Source: Methanococcoides vulcani (GTDB lineage: Archaea; Halobacteriota; Methanosarcinia; Methanosarcinales; Methanosarcinaceae). From it: a DNA stretch of 64,000 nucleotides. Under the pieces are notes generated by a model that was not told the origin of the DNA, searched no databases, and was given only the letters and a program-made list of their open reading frames with translations. Below, piece after piece: positions 36,062 to 45,415 of this stretch; the stretch's first letter is position 1; each line of letters opens with the position of its first letter. A program made the translations under genes and the position numbers. The stretch covers positions 36,657 through 100,656 of the forward strand of contig NZ_FOHQ01000008.1 in the NCBI RefSeq assembly GCF_900111645.1, in the 5' to 3' direction.

Positions 36062-36937
36062 ATGAAAATGGATGCAAGATGTACGTATTGCCTTCTTTCC
36101 AGAGTGCACTATGAAGCACAGCTTTCAACCAATGACACTGAGCTGATACACAAGACCATGCTGGCAGGGATCGATGTGCTCAAAGAGACCTATAAGCCCG
36201 GGGTGCCTGCGGGGGTGGTATCAACTGCCATCCACAGGAAAGCTTATGAGATCCTCAATGACGATGACCCCTATTTTGAGCTCAGGCAATTAAGCAACCG
36301 GATCGCAGAAAAAGTATATCCATATGCCCATTCCCTTATCCATGATGGCGATCCGACAGATGAGGAGATGTTCAGAAGAGCAGTGCTCGCGTCTGTTATC
36401 GGTAACTTCTTCGATTTCGGCATCATGGGCTTTGACGTAGGTGAAGATGTTTTTGATGAGACCTTTGCAGAAATATTCCGGAAAGGACTTGATGTAGATG
36501 ATACCACCGAGATGTTCGGAATGCTTGATGATGTTGTCTATGTGGTTGACAATTGCGGGGAGATCATCCTTGATACACTTGTTTTTGACATCATCAGGAA
36601 GGTTGGTGGCAAGATCACACTTGTAGTACGCGGCGCTCCTATGCTTACCGATGTTACCATGGAGAATGTACGGGAGTTTGAGCTTGACAAGAAGGTGGAC
36701 CGGGTACTGACCACAGGCTCAAATGCTGTAGGTGTCTGCTTTGAGGAAGCACCTGCTGAATTCATCGATGCTCTTGAGAATGCAAGTCTTATCATAAGCA
36801 AAGGAATGGCAAACTATGAGACCATGTCCGAAAGAAATTTTGGACCAATTGCATACCTGCTTCGTACCAAATGCGAAGCTGTAGCAGAAGATATGGGCCT
36901 TGAAATGGGATATTCCGTGGCAAAGCTCGTGAGATGA
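36062..36937 (+). CDS. DUF89 family damage-control phosphatase
   Basis: Metal-dependent phosphatase of 291 residues that in known members removes phosphate from damaged or toxic sugar phosphates and coenzyme precursors. The N-terminus MDARCTYCLLSRVHYEA has the archaeal CxxC; metal-site motifs are YVVDNCGEIILDTLVF (DNxGE), VVRGAPMLTDVTMEN, and IISKGMANYETMSE. It resembles the AF1104-like archaeal group. Substrate unknown. Confidence 0.85.
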   Translation: MKMDARCTYCLLSRVHYEAQLSTNDTELIHKTMLAGIDVLKETYKPGVPAGVVSTAIHRKAYEILNDDDPYFELRQLSNRIAEKVYPYAHSLIHDGDPTDEEMFRRAVLASVIGNFFDFGIMGFDVGEDVFDETFAEIFRKGLDVDDTTEMFGMLDDVVYVVDNCGEIILDTLVFDIIRKVGGKITLVVRGAPMLTDVTMENVREFELDKKVDRVLTTGSNAVGVCFEEAPAEFIDALENASLIISKGMANYETMSERNFGPIAYLLRTKCEAVAEDMGLEMGYSVAKLVR

Positions 36938-37075
36938 GATCTGGAAGATTGTGTGAAAGTAGTTATCTATTATTAGAACATATTAATGCATAATCTAAAG
37001 CATATGAATAAGTTCAAAATACTTTCACCGATGGTCTGACGTACCATCACAATAATGTCAATAACAGGTGCAGAT

Positions 37076-37264
37076 ATGTGCGAACTGAATGCAATAGTTA
37101 TCAACGGCGATGAAAGGGAATTGGTTATGGAATCAGTCACGAAAATGGTGGTTGATGGGGATTCCATAGAACTTACGGGAATATTCGGGGAAAAGGCGAT
37201 CATCTTCGGTACAATAAAAGAGGTCGATTTTTCAAAAGGGGAAACTATAATTATTGGAAATTGA
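37076..37264 (+). CDS. CooT family nickel-binding protein
   Basis: 62-residue protein starting MCELNAIVINGDE. In CooT the cysteine at position 2 binds nickel in a homodimer, and the start ATG at 37076 preserves it; the alternative upstream ATG at 37055 would bury it at position 9. AGGTG lies 5 bases upstream of 37076. Beta-strand pattern and length (about 60-65) fit. It probably helps nickel handling for CODH or hydrogenase, neither of which is nearby. Confidence 0.8.
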   Translation: MCELNAIVINGDERELVMESVTKMVVDGDSIELTGIFGEKAIIFGTIKEVDFSKGETIIIGN

Positions 37265-37427
37265 ATTAACAGGAACATGAGGAGCCACACCGGTAATTAA
37301 GTATGGTCTTTGCTACGGATGATCTTTATCTTCGTGGGTCTGCGTGTGCTCCGGGTGTCAAATTATTACTGTTCATACTGATATACTATAGAGAATTGTG
37401 TCAAATTCGTAATGGAAGGTACATTAA

Positions 37428-38435
37428 ATGACAAAAGCTAAAGTTGCAATAAATGGATATGGAACTATCGGCAAAAGAGTGGCAGATGCTGTAATGCTTC
37501 AGGATGATATGGAGGTCATCGGTATTGCAAAGACACGCCCTAACTTTGAGACTGCAATGGCACAGGAGAAAGGATATGCCATCTATACTCTTGCTGACAG
37601 GGTAGAAGCAATGGAAAAGGAAGGCATTGAAGTTACAGGTACAGTTGAGGATATGATCGAAGCAGCTGATCTTGTAGTTGACTGTACTCCCGGTAAAGTG
37701 GGTGCTACCAACAAAGAGCTTTACGAAAAAGCAGGTGTCAAGGCTATCTGGCAGGGTGGCGAGGCCCATGAACTTGCAGGTTGCTCCTTTAACGCTGAAA
37801 CTAACTACGAAAAAGCACTTGGAAAGGACTTTGTCAGGGTAGTATCATGTAACACCACAGGTCTTTGCCGTGTGATCTCACCACTTGACAAGGAATTTGG
37901 CGTAAAGAAGGCACGTATCACACTTATGAGAAGATCTGCTGATCCGGGTGACATTAAGCACGGTCCTATCAATGCGATCATTCCAAACCCTATCAAATTA
38001 CCATCCCACCACGGTCCTGATGTAAAGACCGTCATACCTAACGTTGACATTGCGACCACAGCTGTCAAGCTTCCTACAACACTGATGCACATGCATACCA
38101 TCAATCTTGAGCTTGAGAAGGAATGTACTGCAGAGGATGTCGAGAGCATTCTTGCAGAACAGAGCCGTGTCAGGTTCGTAGGTCAGGGAATAACTTCCAC
38201 AGCTGAGATCATGGAGCTTGCAAGGGACCTTGGCAGGCCAAGAGGCGACATGTGGGAGAACTGCATATGGAATGAATCCATCACAATGTATGAAGGAGAA
38301 CTCTATTTCTTCCAGGCGATCCACCAGGAATCAGATGTCATCCCTGAGAACGTGGATGCCATTCGTGCAATGATGGAACTTGAAAGCGATGGGCAGAAGT
38401 CCATTGTTGAGACGAACAGCAAAATGGGTATCTGA
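37428..38435 (+). CDS. gap: Glyceraldehyde-3-phosphate dehydrogenase, archaeal type II
   Basis: Phosphorylating GAPDH of gluconeogenesis and glycolysis, 335 residues. Rossmann start KVAINGYGTIGKRVADAV, catalytic cysteine in VSCNTTGLCR (about residue 141), and HHGPDVKTV / MHMHTINLELE typical of the archaeal class, which differs from bacterial and eukaryal GAPDH. It is followed by a phosphatase gene after 26 bases. Confidence 0.96.
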   Translation: MTKAKVAINGYGTIGKRVADAVMLQDDMEVIGIAKTRPNFETAMAQEKGYAIYTLADRVEAMEKEGIEVTGTVEDMIEAADLVVDCTPGKVGATNKELYEKAGVKAIWQGGEAHELAGCSFNAETNYEKALGKDFVRVVSCNTTGLCRVISPLDKEFGVKKARITLMRRSADPGDIKHGPINAIIPNPIKLPSHHGPDVKTVIPNVDIATTAVKLPTTLMHMHTINLELEKECTAEDVESILAEQSRVRFVGQGITSTAEIMELARDLGRPRGDMWENCIWNESITMYEGELYFFQAIHQESDVIPENVDAIRAMMELESDGQKSIVETNSKMGI

Positions 38436-38461
38436 TCTGCCCATCATTTTTTCTATCTAAT

Positions 38462-39262
38462 ATGAAAACTTACTCATGGGCGCTGGAATTCTGTGATCTC
38501 CTGTCAGATGCTGCCGCAAATGCAATTTCCGATCTGGTCGATACCTCTGAGGCCTTCGAAACGGTCTATGTGGGTGCCGATGGTACCGATACCAAGCTAA
38601 TTGATGATGTTTCAGAAAAAGCCATACTTAAGACCCTGAGAAAAGATGGTCGTTCAATGAGGATCTTAAGTGAGGAATTCGGAGAGATCAAACTGGGTGA
38701 AGATCCTGAATTTTCTATAATTCTGGATCCTCTTGATGGCACCTACAATGTTGCCAATGGTATTCCTGCCTACAGCATTTCCATCGCTATCGGTGAGCCG
38801 GATCTTTCTTCTGTTTATTTCGGATATGTGAGGAACCTTGCAAATGGTGATGTTTTCCATGCCGGGTTGGGGGAGGGAGCATATTTTAATGGTAAAAAGA
38901 TCACCCCTTCAGGGAATTCTGTCCTGAACAATTTCTGCATAAGTCTCTATGGCTATCGAAGGAATGTGGAAAGAACAGTAGGCCTTTGTAAGAACGTTCG
39001 CAGGATCAGGATATTCGGAAGTGTGGCTTTGGAATTATGCTATGTGGCAGCAGGCAGGCTTGATGCATTCGTCGATGTTCGCGGTTCCTTGCGTCTTGTG
39101 GACATTGCTGCCGGAAAGTTGATCATCGAAGAAGCCGGAGGCAAGGTCACTGATGGAGAAGGCTCCCCTCTTAAGCTCAGGGGCAGTGTAATAAATCCAT
39201 TTTATATGGTAGCTTCGAACGGACATGCACATTCTGAGATATTGAAGCTTATTAGGAGGTAA
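38462..39262 (+). CDS. Inositol monophosphatase/FBPase family phosphatase
   Basis: Mg2+-dependent phosphatase of 266 residues, of the archaeal type that often acts on both inositol-1-phosphate and fructose-1,6-bisphosphate. Metal-site motifs: SEEFGEI (metal ligand), ILDPLDGTYN (DPxDGT), and VDIAAGKLIIEEAGG near the C-terminus. It follows gap by 26 bases and precedes NAD kinase, whose ribosome site overlaps its stop, so they form an operon linked to gluconeogenesis. Confidence 0.9.
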   Translation: MKTYSWALEFCDLLSDAAANAISDLVDTSEAFETVYVGADGTDTKLIDDVSEKAILKTLRKDGRSMRILSEEFGEIKLGEDPEFSIILDPLDGTYNVANGIPAYSISIAIGEPDLSSVYFGYVRNLANGDVFHAGLGEGAYFNGKKITPSGNSVLNNFCISLYGYRRNVERTVGLCKNVRRIRIFGSVALELCYVAAGRLDAFVDVRGSLRLVDIAAGKLIIEEAGGKVTDGEGSPLKLRGSVINPFYMVASNGHAHSEILKLIRR

Positions 39263-39266
39263 TACC

Positions 39267-40103
39267 ATGACCATCAAAAAGATCGGGATCGTATCGCGGT
39301 GTGACCATGAAGATGCACTTGAGATGGTCAGGAAGATAGTGGAACACTTTAAGTCAAAAGTTGCCATTGCTGTTACTACGAACACAGCCAGTCCCTTGGA
39401 TCTGCATGATGTGGAGATCATCCCTGTGGAAGAAATGAGGGAAAACGGTGTCGAGCTTCTTATTTCCATAGGGGGAGATGGTACTGTACTTCGCAATATT
39501 GCCCGCATGGAGGACCCGCTTCCAATATTAGGCATAAACATGGGGACACTGGGATTTCTTGTGGACGTAAATCCTTCAGAGGCCATTGAGACCATTGAAA
39601 AAGTGCTAAAAGGCTTCAAGTACAGCGAACGTTCCCGCCTTTCCGTCAAGCTCAACGGGGAAAAGATACCACCTGCAACCAATGAAGTTGTACTTACAAC
39701 TGCAAGACCTGCAAAGATACTGACCTTCAGGATCACCATCGATGATCGAAAAATAGAAGACGTCCGTGCTGATGGTGTTGTGATCGCCACCCCTACCGGA
39801 TCTACTGCATATGCAATGAGTGCTGGCGGACCGATCATCGATCCGAATGTCAATGCAACTCTTATTGTGCCTCTTGCACCTTTCAAATTATCTTCAAGAC
39901 CCCTAGTAGTTCCTGCAGACAGTCTTATCAAGGTCGAGATGATCATCCCGGAAAAGGAAGCAGCCCTTGTGGTCGATGGGCAGTACACTCATAATATACA
40001 GGAGAACGATGTTGTCACGCTGACAATGTCTAATTTCCCTGCAAGGTTTGTAGAAACTTCCACAAGCGGGTTTTATGAGAGGGTAGAGAGCAAGCTCAGA
40101 TAA
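39267..40103 (+). CDS. nadK: NAD kinase
   Basis: Phosphorylates NAD to NADP, 278 residues. GGDGT motif in LLISIGGDGTVLRNI, then GTLGFLVDV, ATNEVVL (NE/D motif) and TPTGSTAYAMSAGGPII, all in order. AGGAGGT at the stop of the preceding gene is a perfect ribosome site 5 bases before the ATG. In archaea nadK is often beside or fused to an IMPase/FBPase gene, as here. Confidence 0.95.
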   Translation: MTIKKIGIVSRCDHEDALEMVRKIVEHFKSKVAIAVTTNTASPLDLHDVEIIPVEEMRENGVELLISIGGDGTVLRNIARMEDPLPILGINMGTLGFLVDVNPSEAIETIEKVLKGFKYSERSRLSVKLNGEKIPPATNEVVLTTARPAKILTFRITIDDRKIEDVRADGVVIATPTGSTAYAMSAGGPIIDPNVNATLIVPLAPFKLSSRPLVVPADSLIKVEMIIPEKEAALVVDGQYTHNIQENDVVTLTMSNFPARFVETSTSGFYERVESKLR

Positions 40104-40172
40104 CTGAAAATTAGGTTCAAAACCTACATATTTATATATTGCTTTCTCAAACAACGAGTGGGAATCAATACT

Positions 40173-41351
40173 ATGTCAAACACTGATGATTATTCCAAAA
40201 ATGAACTTATGAAGTTCATCGATATGAAACCTCTTGACATCGAGATATGTGATGTGACCTTGAGGGACGGTGAACAGACTCCAGGCGTAGCTTTCACAAG
40301 GGATGAAAAAATCGACCTTGCAATGGAGCTTGACGCCATAGGTGTCGAGGTTATCGAAGCTGGATTTCCTGTTGTCTCCAGTTCTGAAAAAGAGATCGTC
40401 AAAGAGATCAGCAATTTGGGACTTGATTCAAATATTTGCTGTCTTGCACGCTCTGTAATAAGTGATGTTGACGCGGCGATCGATTGTGATGTTGATATTG
40501 TTAGTATTTTTATTGCAATGTCAGACCTTCACTTAAAGTTCAAATACCACAAAAGCTGTGCAGATGTATTCAGTTGTGCAATGAATAGTATTGAGCACGC
40601 AAAAGATCATGGTCTTAAGGTCAGGTTCGCAGCAGAGGATGGTACCAGGACCGATGTGGAAACTCTCAAAAAAGCGTTCATAGCAGCAGAAGACTATAAA
40701 GTGGATTATGTGAGTATCGCAGACACTATTGGTATTTTAAGCCCTGCAACTACTCATTATCTTGTGTCTGAGATCGATAAAGTGGTCAATACGCCCATTT
40801 GCATCCACTGCCACGATGACCTTGGAATGGCAACTGCAAACACTCTTGTAGCTGCAGAGGCCGGTGCAAAGCAGCTGCATACCACGGTCAATGGCATTGG
40901 AGAAAGGGCAGGCAATGCTTCCCTTGAAGAGTTGCTTGTTGCATTAAGGGTGCAACATGGAATTGAAAGATATGATACTACAAAGCTTACCGGGATCTCA
41001 AATAAGCTCCAGGAATATTCCGGATTGCCGATCGCAGTGAATAAATCCGTAGTTGGTAAACATGCTTTTACTCATGAGTCAGGCATTCATGTAATGGCAA
41101 TTTTGGAAGAACCACGGACCTATGAACTCTTTAGTCCTGAAATGGTAGGTGGAAAGCGTAATCTTATAGTAGGCAAGCACACTGGTAAAAAGGCGCTTAA
41201 AGGAATAGTTAAGAATCTTGGATATAGCTTAGACCATGATGAGCTCTGCGATCTTATTCTTAAAGTAAAGAACTGTACTGAGGTTAAAAAAGGATTATCT
41301 CGTGAAAGGCTGGAAACTCTTATTAAAACTGTCCAATCCCATCAGGAATAA
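40173..41351 (+). CDS. aksA: Homocitrate synthase family protein (AksA-like)
   Basis: Condenses acetyl-CoA with a 2-oxo acid in the first step of 2-oxosuberate synthesis for coenzyme B, if AksA. 392 residues. LeuA-superfamily motifs: VTLRDGEQTPGVAFT, ICIHCHDDLGMATANTLVAAEAGA, VNGIGERAGNASLEE, and FTHESGIHVMAIL with the downstream regulatory part missing, as in AksA/NifV. Isopropylmalate or citramalate synthase are less likely because those are about 500 residues. ATG 40173 was preferred to the GTG at 40158. Confidence 0.82.
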   Translation: MSNTDDYSKNELMKFIDMKPLDIEICDVTLRDGEQTPGVAFTRDEKIDLAMELDAIGVEVIEAGFPVVSSSEKEIVKEISNLGLDSNICCLARSVISDVDAAIDCDVDIVSIFIAMSDLHLKFKYHKSCADVFSCAMNSIEHAKDHGLKVRFAAEDGTRTDVETLKKAFIAAEDYKVDYVSIADTIGILSPATTHYLVSEIDKVVNTPICIHCHDDLGMATANTLVAAEAGAKQLHTTVNGIGERAGNASLEELLVALRVQHGIERYDTTKLTGISNKLQEYSGLPIAVNKSVVGKHAFTHESGIHVMAILEEPRTYELFSPEMVGGKRNLIVGKHTGKKALKGIVKNLGYSLDHDELCDLILKVKNCTEVKKGLSRERLETLIKTVQSHQE

Positions 41352-41402
41352 ATTGGTTTAATGTTTTCAGAATATCGATCGAAGTTTAAATAATTTTAGA
41401 AA

Positions 41403-41428
41403 CTGCATGTAAGATAATTTACATGCAG
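41403..41428. terminator. Inverted repeat between convergent genes
   Basis: Perfect 10-base arms ctgcatgtaa and ttacatgcag with a 6-base loop, midway between the stops of the aksA-like gene and the NYN-domain gene. Probably a bidirectional terminator. Confidence 0.55.
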
Positions 41429-41459
41429 AATATTTATGGCTGTATGGTCACATGGGACT

Positions 41460-42002
41460 TTAAATTGATGTGGATCTTTTTTGCTTTATTCTTTCATTCT
41501 CTTCCTCATCGTGATAGTTCATCCGGTTGTTCTCAAGTATTACAACATAATCGGACGAGTTGCGTAGAGCTGTTGAGAATCCTGGTTCAACACCAAAGAT
41601 AATGGTTTCTTTCCCATGTTCGTTGGCCTTGCTCAGAAGTGGTTTGAAATCAGCATCTCTTGTTACCAGTGCAATAGTATCAATTGTAGGGTTATATACA
41701 AGCTCCATTCCTTCTACTGCAAGACGTACATCAACATCACTGGAGCAGATGATAGGCTCAAAACCATTATTCTCTATTGCCTCTACAAGTTTATCCGATG
41801 CATACTGGTTCAGAAATACCCTGCCGATCTTGACATTGCCATATTCTTTTAACACATCGCGTATCTCTTCAAGGTTCACATTAAATTCCTTGCGTAGTAC
41901 GTTAGGGCCGTCAACAAGGAGCCCTATGCGTCTCCTGTCGGTTTCCTTCTTTGTACTAAGATATTTGACAATGGAATTAAATCCCGTTTTAACGTTCTGC
42001 AT
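41460..42002 (-). CDS. NYN-domain protein (PIN-like nuclease fold)
   Basis: 180-residue protein of the archaeal TIGR00288-like NYN family. Acidic positions of the PIN-like fold: GLLVDGPNVLR (first Asp plus Asn), DVDVRLAVEGMEL, and TIALVTRDADFKPLLSKA. Likely a metal-dependent RNase or RNA-binding protein, but not shown. The C-terminal tail is short and charged. Confidence 0.82.
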   Translation of the reverse strand: MQNVKTGFNSIVKYLSTKKETDRRRIGLLVDGPNVLRKEFNVNLEEIRDVLKEYGNVKIGRVFLNQYASDKLVEAIENNGFEPIICSSDVDVRLAVEGMELVYNPTIDTIALVTRDADFKPLLSKANEHGKETIIFGVEPGFSTALRNSSDYVVILENNRMNYHDEEENERIKQKRSTSI

Positions 42003-42268
42003 GCTTCCCTCAATTTTGTTACTAATATAATAAATTCCCTTATAGATTATAATGATTATGTTATCTGGGCATTGCAGTATCCAGAAACTTGGATCACACT
42101 TGGATTACAAGTGATCGATATAAATTGCAATATGTCCCTCCATCCCTTCCTTTTAAGAAATGAGCAACTATTATTTAGAATCTCCGCTTGACAGTATTAA
42201 CTGTACCAAATGGAAATTGAGAATATGTATTTGATAACGGGTACCAACTGGGAGATAAGTTCACGTGT
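42003..42268. other. Intergenic region left of the KaiC-like remnant
   Basis: 266 bases without a credible gene. On the plus strand 42215-42268 is partly an extension of the KaiC-like remnant (EYVFDNGYQLGDKF), closed by a TGA further left. Confidence 0.3.
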
Positions 42269-42601
42269 TTGGCATTGGATCCACTGGGTGCACTTTATTC
42301 ATTTCATGACACCGATCCTCAGCTCATGAGGAAGCGACTTTACCACCTTTTAGAGCCATTAAGAAGAGAAAACCTTACTACTTTCTTGATCCTGGAAACA
42401 GCAGACTCAAGTGGATTTAACCAAGAGTTCGAGGGTTATCTTGCAGACGGCATAATCGAACTGGGAGTTCACACGAAAGATGATACTGCAACCCGCTATT
42501 TAAAAGTGAGAAAAATGCGCGCATCATCGCATAGTATGGATTCTCACATCCCCACCGTTTCAAATGATGGACTGCAGATATACAAAGGTACTATCTTTTG
42601 A
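42269..42601 (+). pseudogene. C-terminal remnant of a RAD55/KaiC-like ATPase
   Basis: From a TTG the frame reads LALDPLGALYSFHDTDPQLMRK (Walker B region), NLTTFLILETADS, EGYLADGIIELGV and RYLKVRKMRASSHSMDSHIP: the second half of an archaeal RAD55/GvpD/KaiC ATPase domain. The Walker A half is missing upstream, where stops close the frame, so it cannot bind ATP. No standard start codon or ribosome site. Confidence 0.7.
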
Positions 42602-42649
42602 TTTGATAATTTAGATTAAATCAATTGACAATTTGCTAAAAAATAAAGA

Positions 42650-43357
42650 TTATTCTTTATCCACAAGTTCTGCATCCTCAATTACAACATTTGCAGTGTA
42701 CTCATCACGTTCGACAAGCCTGAACTTATTGATCTTTATCTTTTTCGTGAACATCGGAGCATCGGTAACAAAGCTCTCGAACTCGCCACCCTCACCTGCA
42801 ATATTCATACCGATCTTCTCATTAAGCTTCACAAGCTTATCCACATCACTGTTAAATATGGTCTTGCCGACCCAGCTGCTGTTCAGACCATACGCTGCAA
42901 TGCTGCTGAAGATGAATTCAAAACCCTTATCCAGCAGTTCCCTCATCTCCTGTTCCTGATCGATATGCCAGAGCGGAGAGAACGACTCAAGTCCCAGTTC
43001 CTTGCAGATCTTCTCGATCCGGTCCTTCTGGTAATTGGAATATAATGCACCGGTCACAATTCCCTCAATGCCGAATTCTTCCTGCGCCTGCATGATAGCG
43101 TTCTTGAGATCTTCAAGCTCAAGTTCCTTCTCACCCTGCGTGAAGGTCTCCAGTAAAGGTAGTTCCATAGCCTCTGCCTGCAGTCTTGCCAGGTCGATAT
43201 TGGGAGTGTGGAACATGTAAGAATCAGGATTCCTGCTCTTGATGGTTATCAGGCATTCGATGGGATATCCCCTCTCCTGCATAATATGCAATGCATAGTT
43301 CGAATCTTTTCCTGAACTGAAAAGAACACCTAGTTTCACTCTATCATTCTCCTTCAA
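42650..43357 (-). CDS. dph6: Diphthine--ammonia ligase (Dph6/MJ0570-like ATP-pyrophosphatase)
   Basis: Last step of diphthamide formation on elongation factor 2: ATP-dependent amidation of diphthine with ammonia. 235 residues. PP-loop LGVLFSSGKDSNYALHIM at the N-terminus; family segments GIVTGALYSNYQKDRIEKICKELGL, SPLWHIDQEQEM, and GEGGEFESFVTDAPMF. Its start codon overlaps the stop of the asparagine-synthase-like gene by 4 bases, so the two are translationally coupled. Confidence 0.92.
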   Translation of the reverse strand: MKENDRVKLGVLFSSGKDSNYALHIMQERGYPIECLITIKSRNPDSYMFHTPNIDLARLQAEAMELPLLETFTQGEKELELEDLKNAIMQAQEEFGIEGIVTGALYSNYQKDRIEKICKELGLESFSPLWHIDQEQEMRELLDKGFEFIFSSIAAYGLNSSWVGKTIFNSDVDKLVKLNEKIGMNIAGEGGEFESFVTDAPMFTKKIKINKFRLVERDEYTANVVIEDAELVDKE

Positions 43358-44859
43358 AAACTATTGATATATTCGGTCTTGTTACTAAAACCAGCTCTCT
43401 TTGCCAGTTTTTTCAATGCCTGGTCGAAACGGCTCCCATATTGAGCAGCCTTTTTACTGCGTTTTGTGATCGCTTCTGGCAGACCGAGTTCCTCGCCTGC
43501 CCTGCGCAAGATGACTTTGTTCATGTCATCAGACATCTTGAACTTTTCCGGAATAGCCAGTGAATACTCCACGAACTTCTCATCAAGATATGGAAGACGC
43601 AGCACAGTTCCTGTAAACGCTGCAACAGTGTCATCCCTGTATGTGTTCACCTCATGCATCTCAAGGATATCCTTCAAACAATCCTGGTTTATGTTCCCGG
43701 ACTGCTTGTAACGGTTGTATCCTGCGAAAAGCTCATCTGCACCGGCACCTGCAAAAAGGACATTGATGCCATCCTTCTTTGCTGCAACGCTTGCAGCATA
43801 CATGGTCATGGCAACACCGGTTTTGGGGACACTGGCATCCTCTATAAGAGGTACGACGACCTTAAGGTGCTCTTCAACCGCCTCAAGGTCGATCTCATGG
43901 ACCTTCAGTTCAAATCCAAGTTCTTCGGCTATCCTTTTAGCACATATTATATCGGGCGAGGAAGCAACACCAGAGAGTCCGACAGTATAGCAGGTAACAG
44001 AAACACCCTTTGCTTCGGCTACCTCCTTGCAGATGGATGCGAGGATAGTAGAATCAATCCCTCCGGAGAACATGACACCGAAGTTATCATCGGGAACACG
44101 TACTGAAACTGCATCTTTCAGCAACTTCAGCAATTCGTCGCGAACATCATCCTCAGATCCCTCAACCTCAGTGAGTTCGGAAAGGAACTCACGATCGTGC
44201 AGCGTAATTGTGTTGTCCTCGAGATCATAGCATAATATTTGCCGGGGAGAAAGTTCTTTTACTTCCCTGCAACCTGCTTTTTCAAGGAACTTCTTCTCAG
44301 AGGCAAAAGCAAGCCCTCTGGAAAGATCATACCAGAGAGGCTTGACACCTATGAGATCCCTGGCAAGATACACTTTATCATCTACCTTACAGCCAAATGC
44401 ATAAACACCTCGCAGCTGACGAAGTGATGTGTCAAGAAAGGACAGAGTGTCCGATTCATTTAACTTATCGGCAGCTACTTTTTTAAACAAAATTTCAAGG
44501 AACAGAACAAGAAGATCAGCATTGTTCCTGATAGCACCTGCAACATCATTTCCGTAACTTTCAGACAGATGTTTCCAATTATAAAGATCAGTATCACAAA
44601 CAGTTATTATATCCTCTGCAGACAGTGAAAGATCCATCATTGAGGGGGTCATTGCAGGAACCATTGCAGGATCAAAGAAAGTTATCAGGGAGCCATCAGA
44701 AGAAATATCAGGAATCTCCAATCCGGATGAGAAACTAAGAACTTCATCCTTTGTACAGATGAGAGCATCATAGTTTCCGCGCGATTTCATCTCCCTGAAA
44801 ATAGCACCAGGATCGATTCCCGTATTCTCTGTGTTAAAATAACCTGCAATCCTGCCCAT
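43354..44859 (-). CDS. Asparagine synthase-like protein lacking the N-terminal glutaminase cysteine
   Basis: 501-residue AsnB-family protein. The C-terminal synthetase domain is intact: VMFSGGIDSTILAS (PP-loop), AGADELFAGYNRY, YRDDTVAAF, RLPYLDEKFVEYSLAIP, KVILRRAGEELGLP. The glutaminase half keeps the scaffold (RGVYAFGCKVDDKVYLARDLIGVKPLWY, LAFASEKKFL) but begins MGRIAGYF instead of MCGIAGIF, and the RHRGPD and NGEIYN motifs are missing. It should therefore use free ammonia or a partner rather than glutamine. The start 44859 aligns with the family N-terminus; upstream in-frame Mets to 44988 run into the RND remnant. Coupled to dph6. Confidence 0.85.
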   Translation of the reverse strand: MGRIAGYFNTENTGIDPGAIFREMKSRGNYDALICTKDEVLSFSSGLEIPDISSDGSLITFFDPAMVPAMTPSMMDLSLSAEDIITVCDTDLYNWKHLSESYGNDVAGAIRNNADLLVLFLEILFKKVAADKLNESDTLSFLDTSLRQLRGVYAFGCKVDDKVYLARDLIGVKPLWYDLSRGLAFASEKKFLEKAGCREVKELSPRQILCYDLEDNTITLHDREFLSELTEVEGSEDDVRDELLKLLKDAVSVRVPDDNFGVMFSGGIDSTILASICKEVAEAKGVSVTCYTVGLSGVASSPDIICAKRIAEELGFELKVHEIDLEAVEEHLKVVVPLIEDASVPKTGVAMTMYAASVAAKKDGINVLFAGAGADELFAGYNRYKQSGNINQDCLKDILEMHEVNTYRDDTVAAFTGTVLRLPYLDEKFVEYSLAIPEKFKMSDDMNKVILRRAGEELGLPEAITKRSKKAAQYGSRFDQALKKLAKRAGFSNKTEYINSF

Positions 44860-44924
44860 TATTTGAAAGAACCTGTCAACCATATATCTATGTATCGGAT
44901 ACATTAGCAGACATAAAATATTCG

Positions 44925-45274
44925 AAAAACTTGGCTTTTTTATTGAGAATAATGCTCTGCCTATTATTCTTATAGCTTTTCTTTTCATAATCCTGTCTTT
45001 TAGCGGTGCCAGCCAGATCAGTATGGGGTCAGGAACTGATACTTTTGTTGAGAAAACATCACAGCTTTATCAGGACTATGACCACCTTTTCCTTAACATA
45101 TTCTACACACAATCCATGGTAGTACTGGTGGAGAACGGTGATATTACTGCGATCGATGCTGCACTGGCACTTCTTGCCACATTCATTGTATTCCCACCAG
45201 CACTCGTCTACCTTGACACCTGGAGGGACAGAAGACTGGGAATTGCAATGCCCGAAACCAATGAAGTATATTGA
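44925..45274 (+). pseudogene. RND (MMPL-type) exporter remnant with internal deletion
   Basis: The plus-strand frame reads KIFEKLGFFIENNALPIILIAFLFIILSFSG..ISMGSGTDTFVEKTSQLYQDYDHL, the N-terminus of an archaeal RND superfamily exporter, then after MVVLVENGDI jumps straight to TAIDAALALLATFIVFPPALVYLDTW, the very C-terminus. About 650-700 residues of a typical family member are missing, apparently by one in-frame deletion. It overlaps the 5' region of the asparagine-synthase-like gene on the other strand. Confidence 0.7.
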
Positions 45275-45415
45275 CCACTGAATATATATTCAAAGACTGC
45301 TCTATTAATCTGAAAGATGCCTGTGCTTCAGATCATACCTAATGATATATGGTATGCCTAAAAAAAGGTAGACTTTTTATATTTTTATTCATAAATAAGA
45401 AGGGAGTGGTCTTTG

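Noticed and set aside
39035..39988. 317-codon minus-strand frame opposite the IMPase and NAD kinase genes
   Set aside because: Antisense to two clearly identified genes; serine/threonine-rich translation typical of shadow frames.
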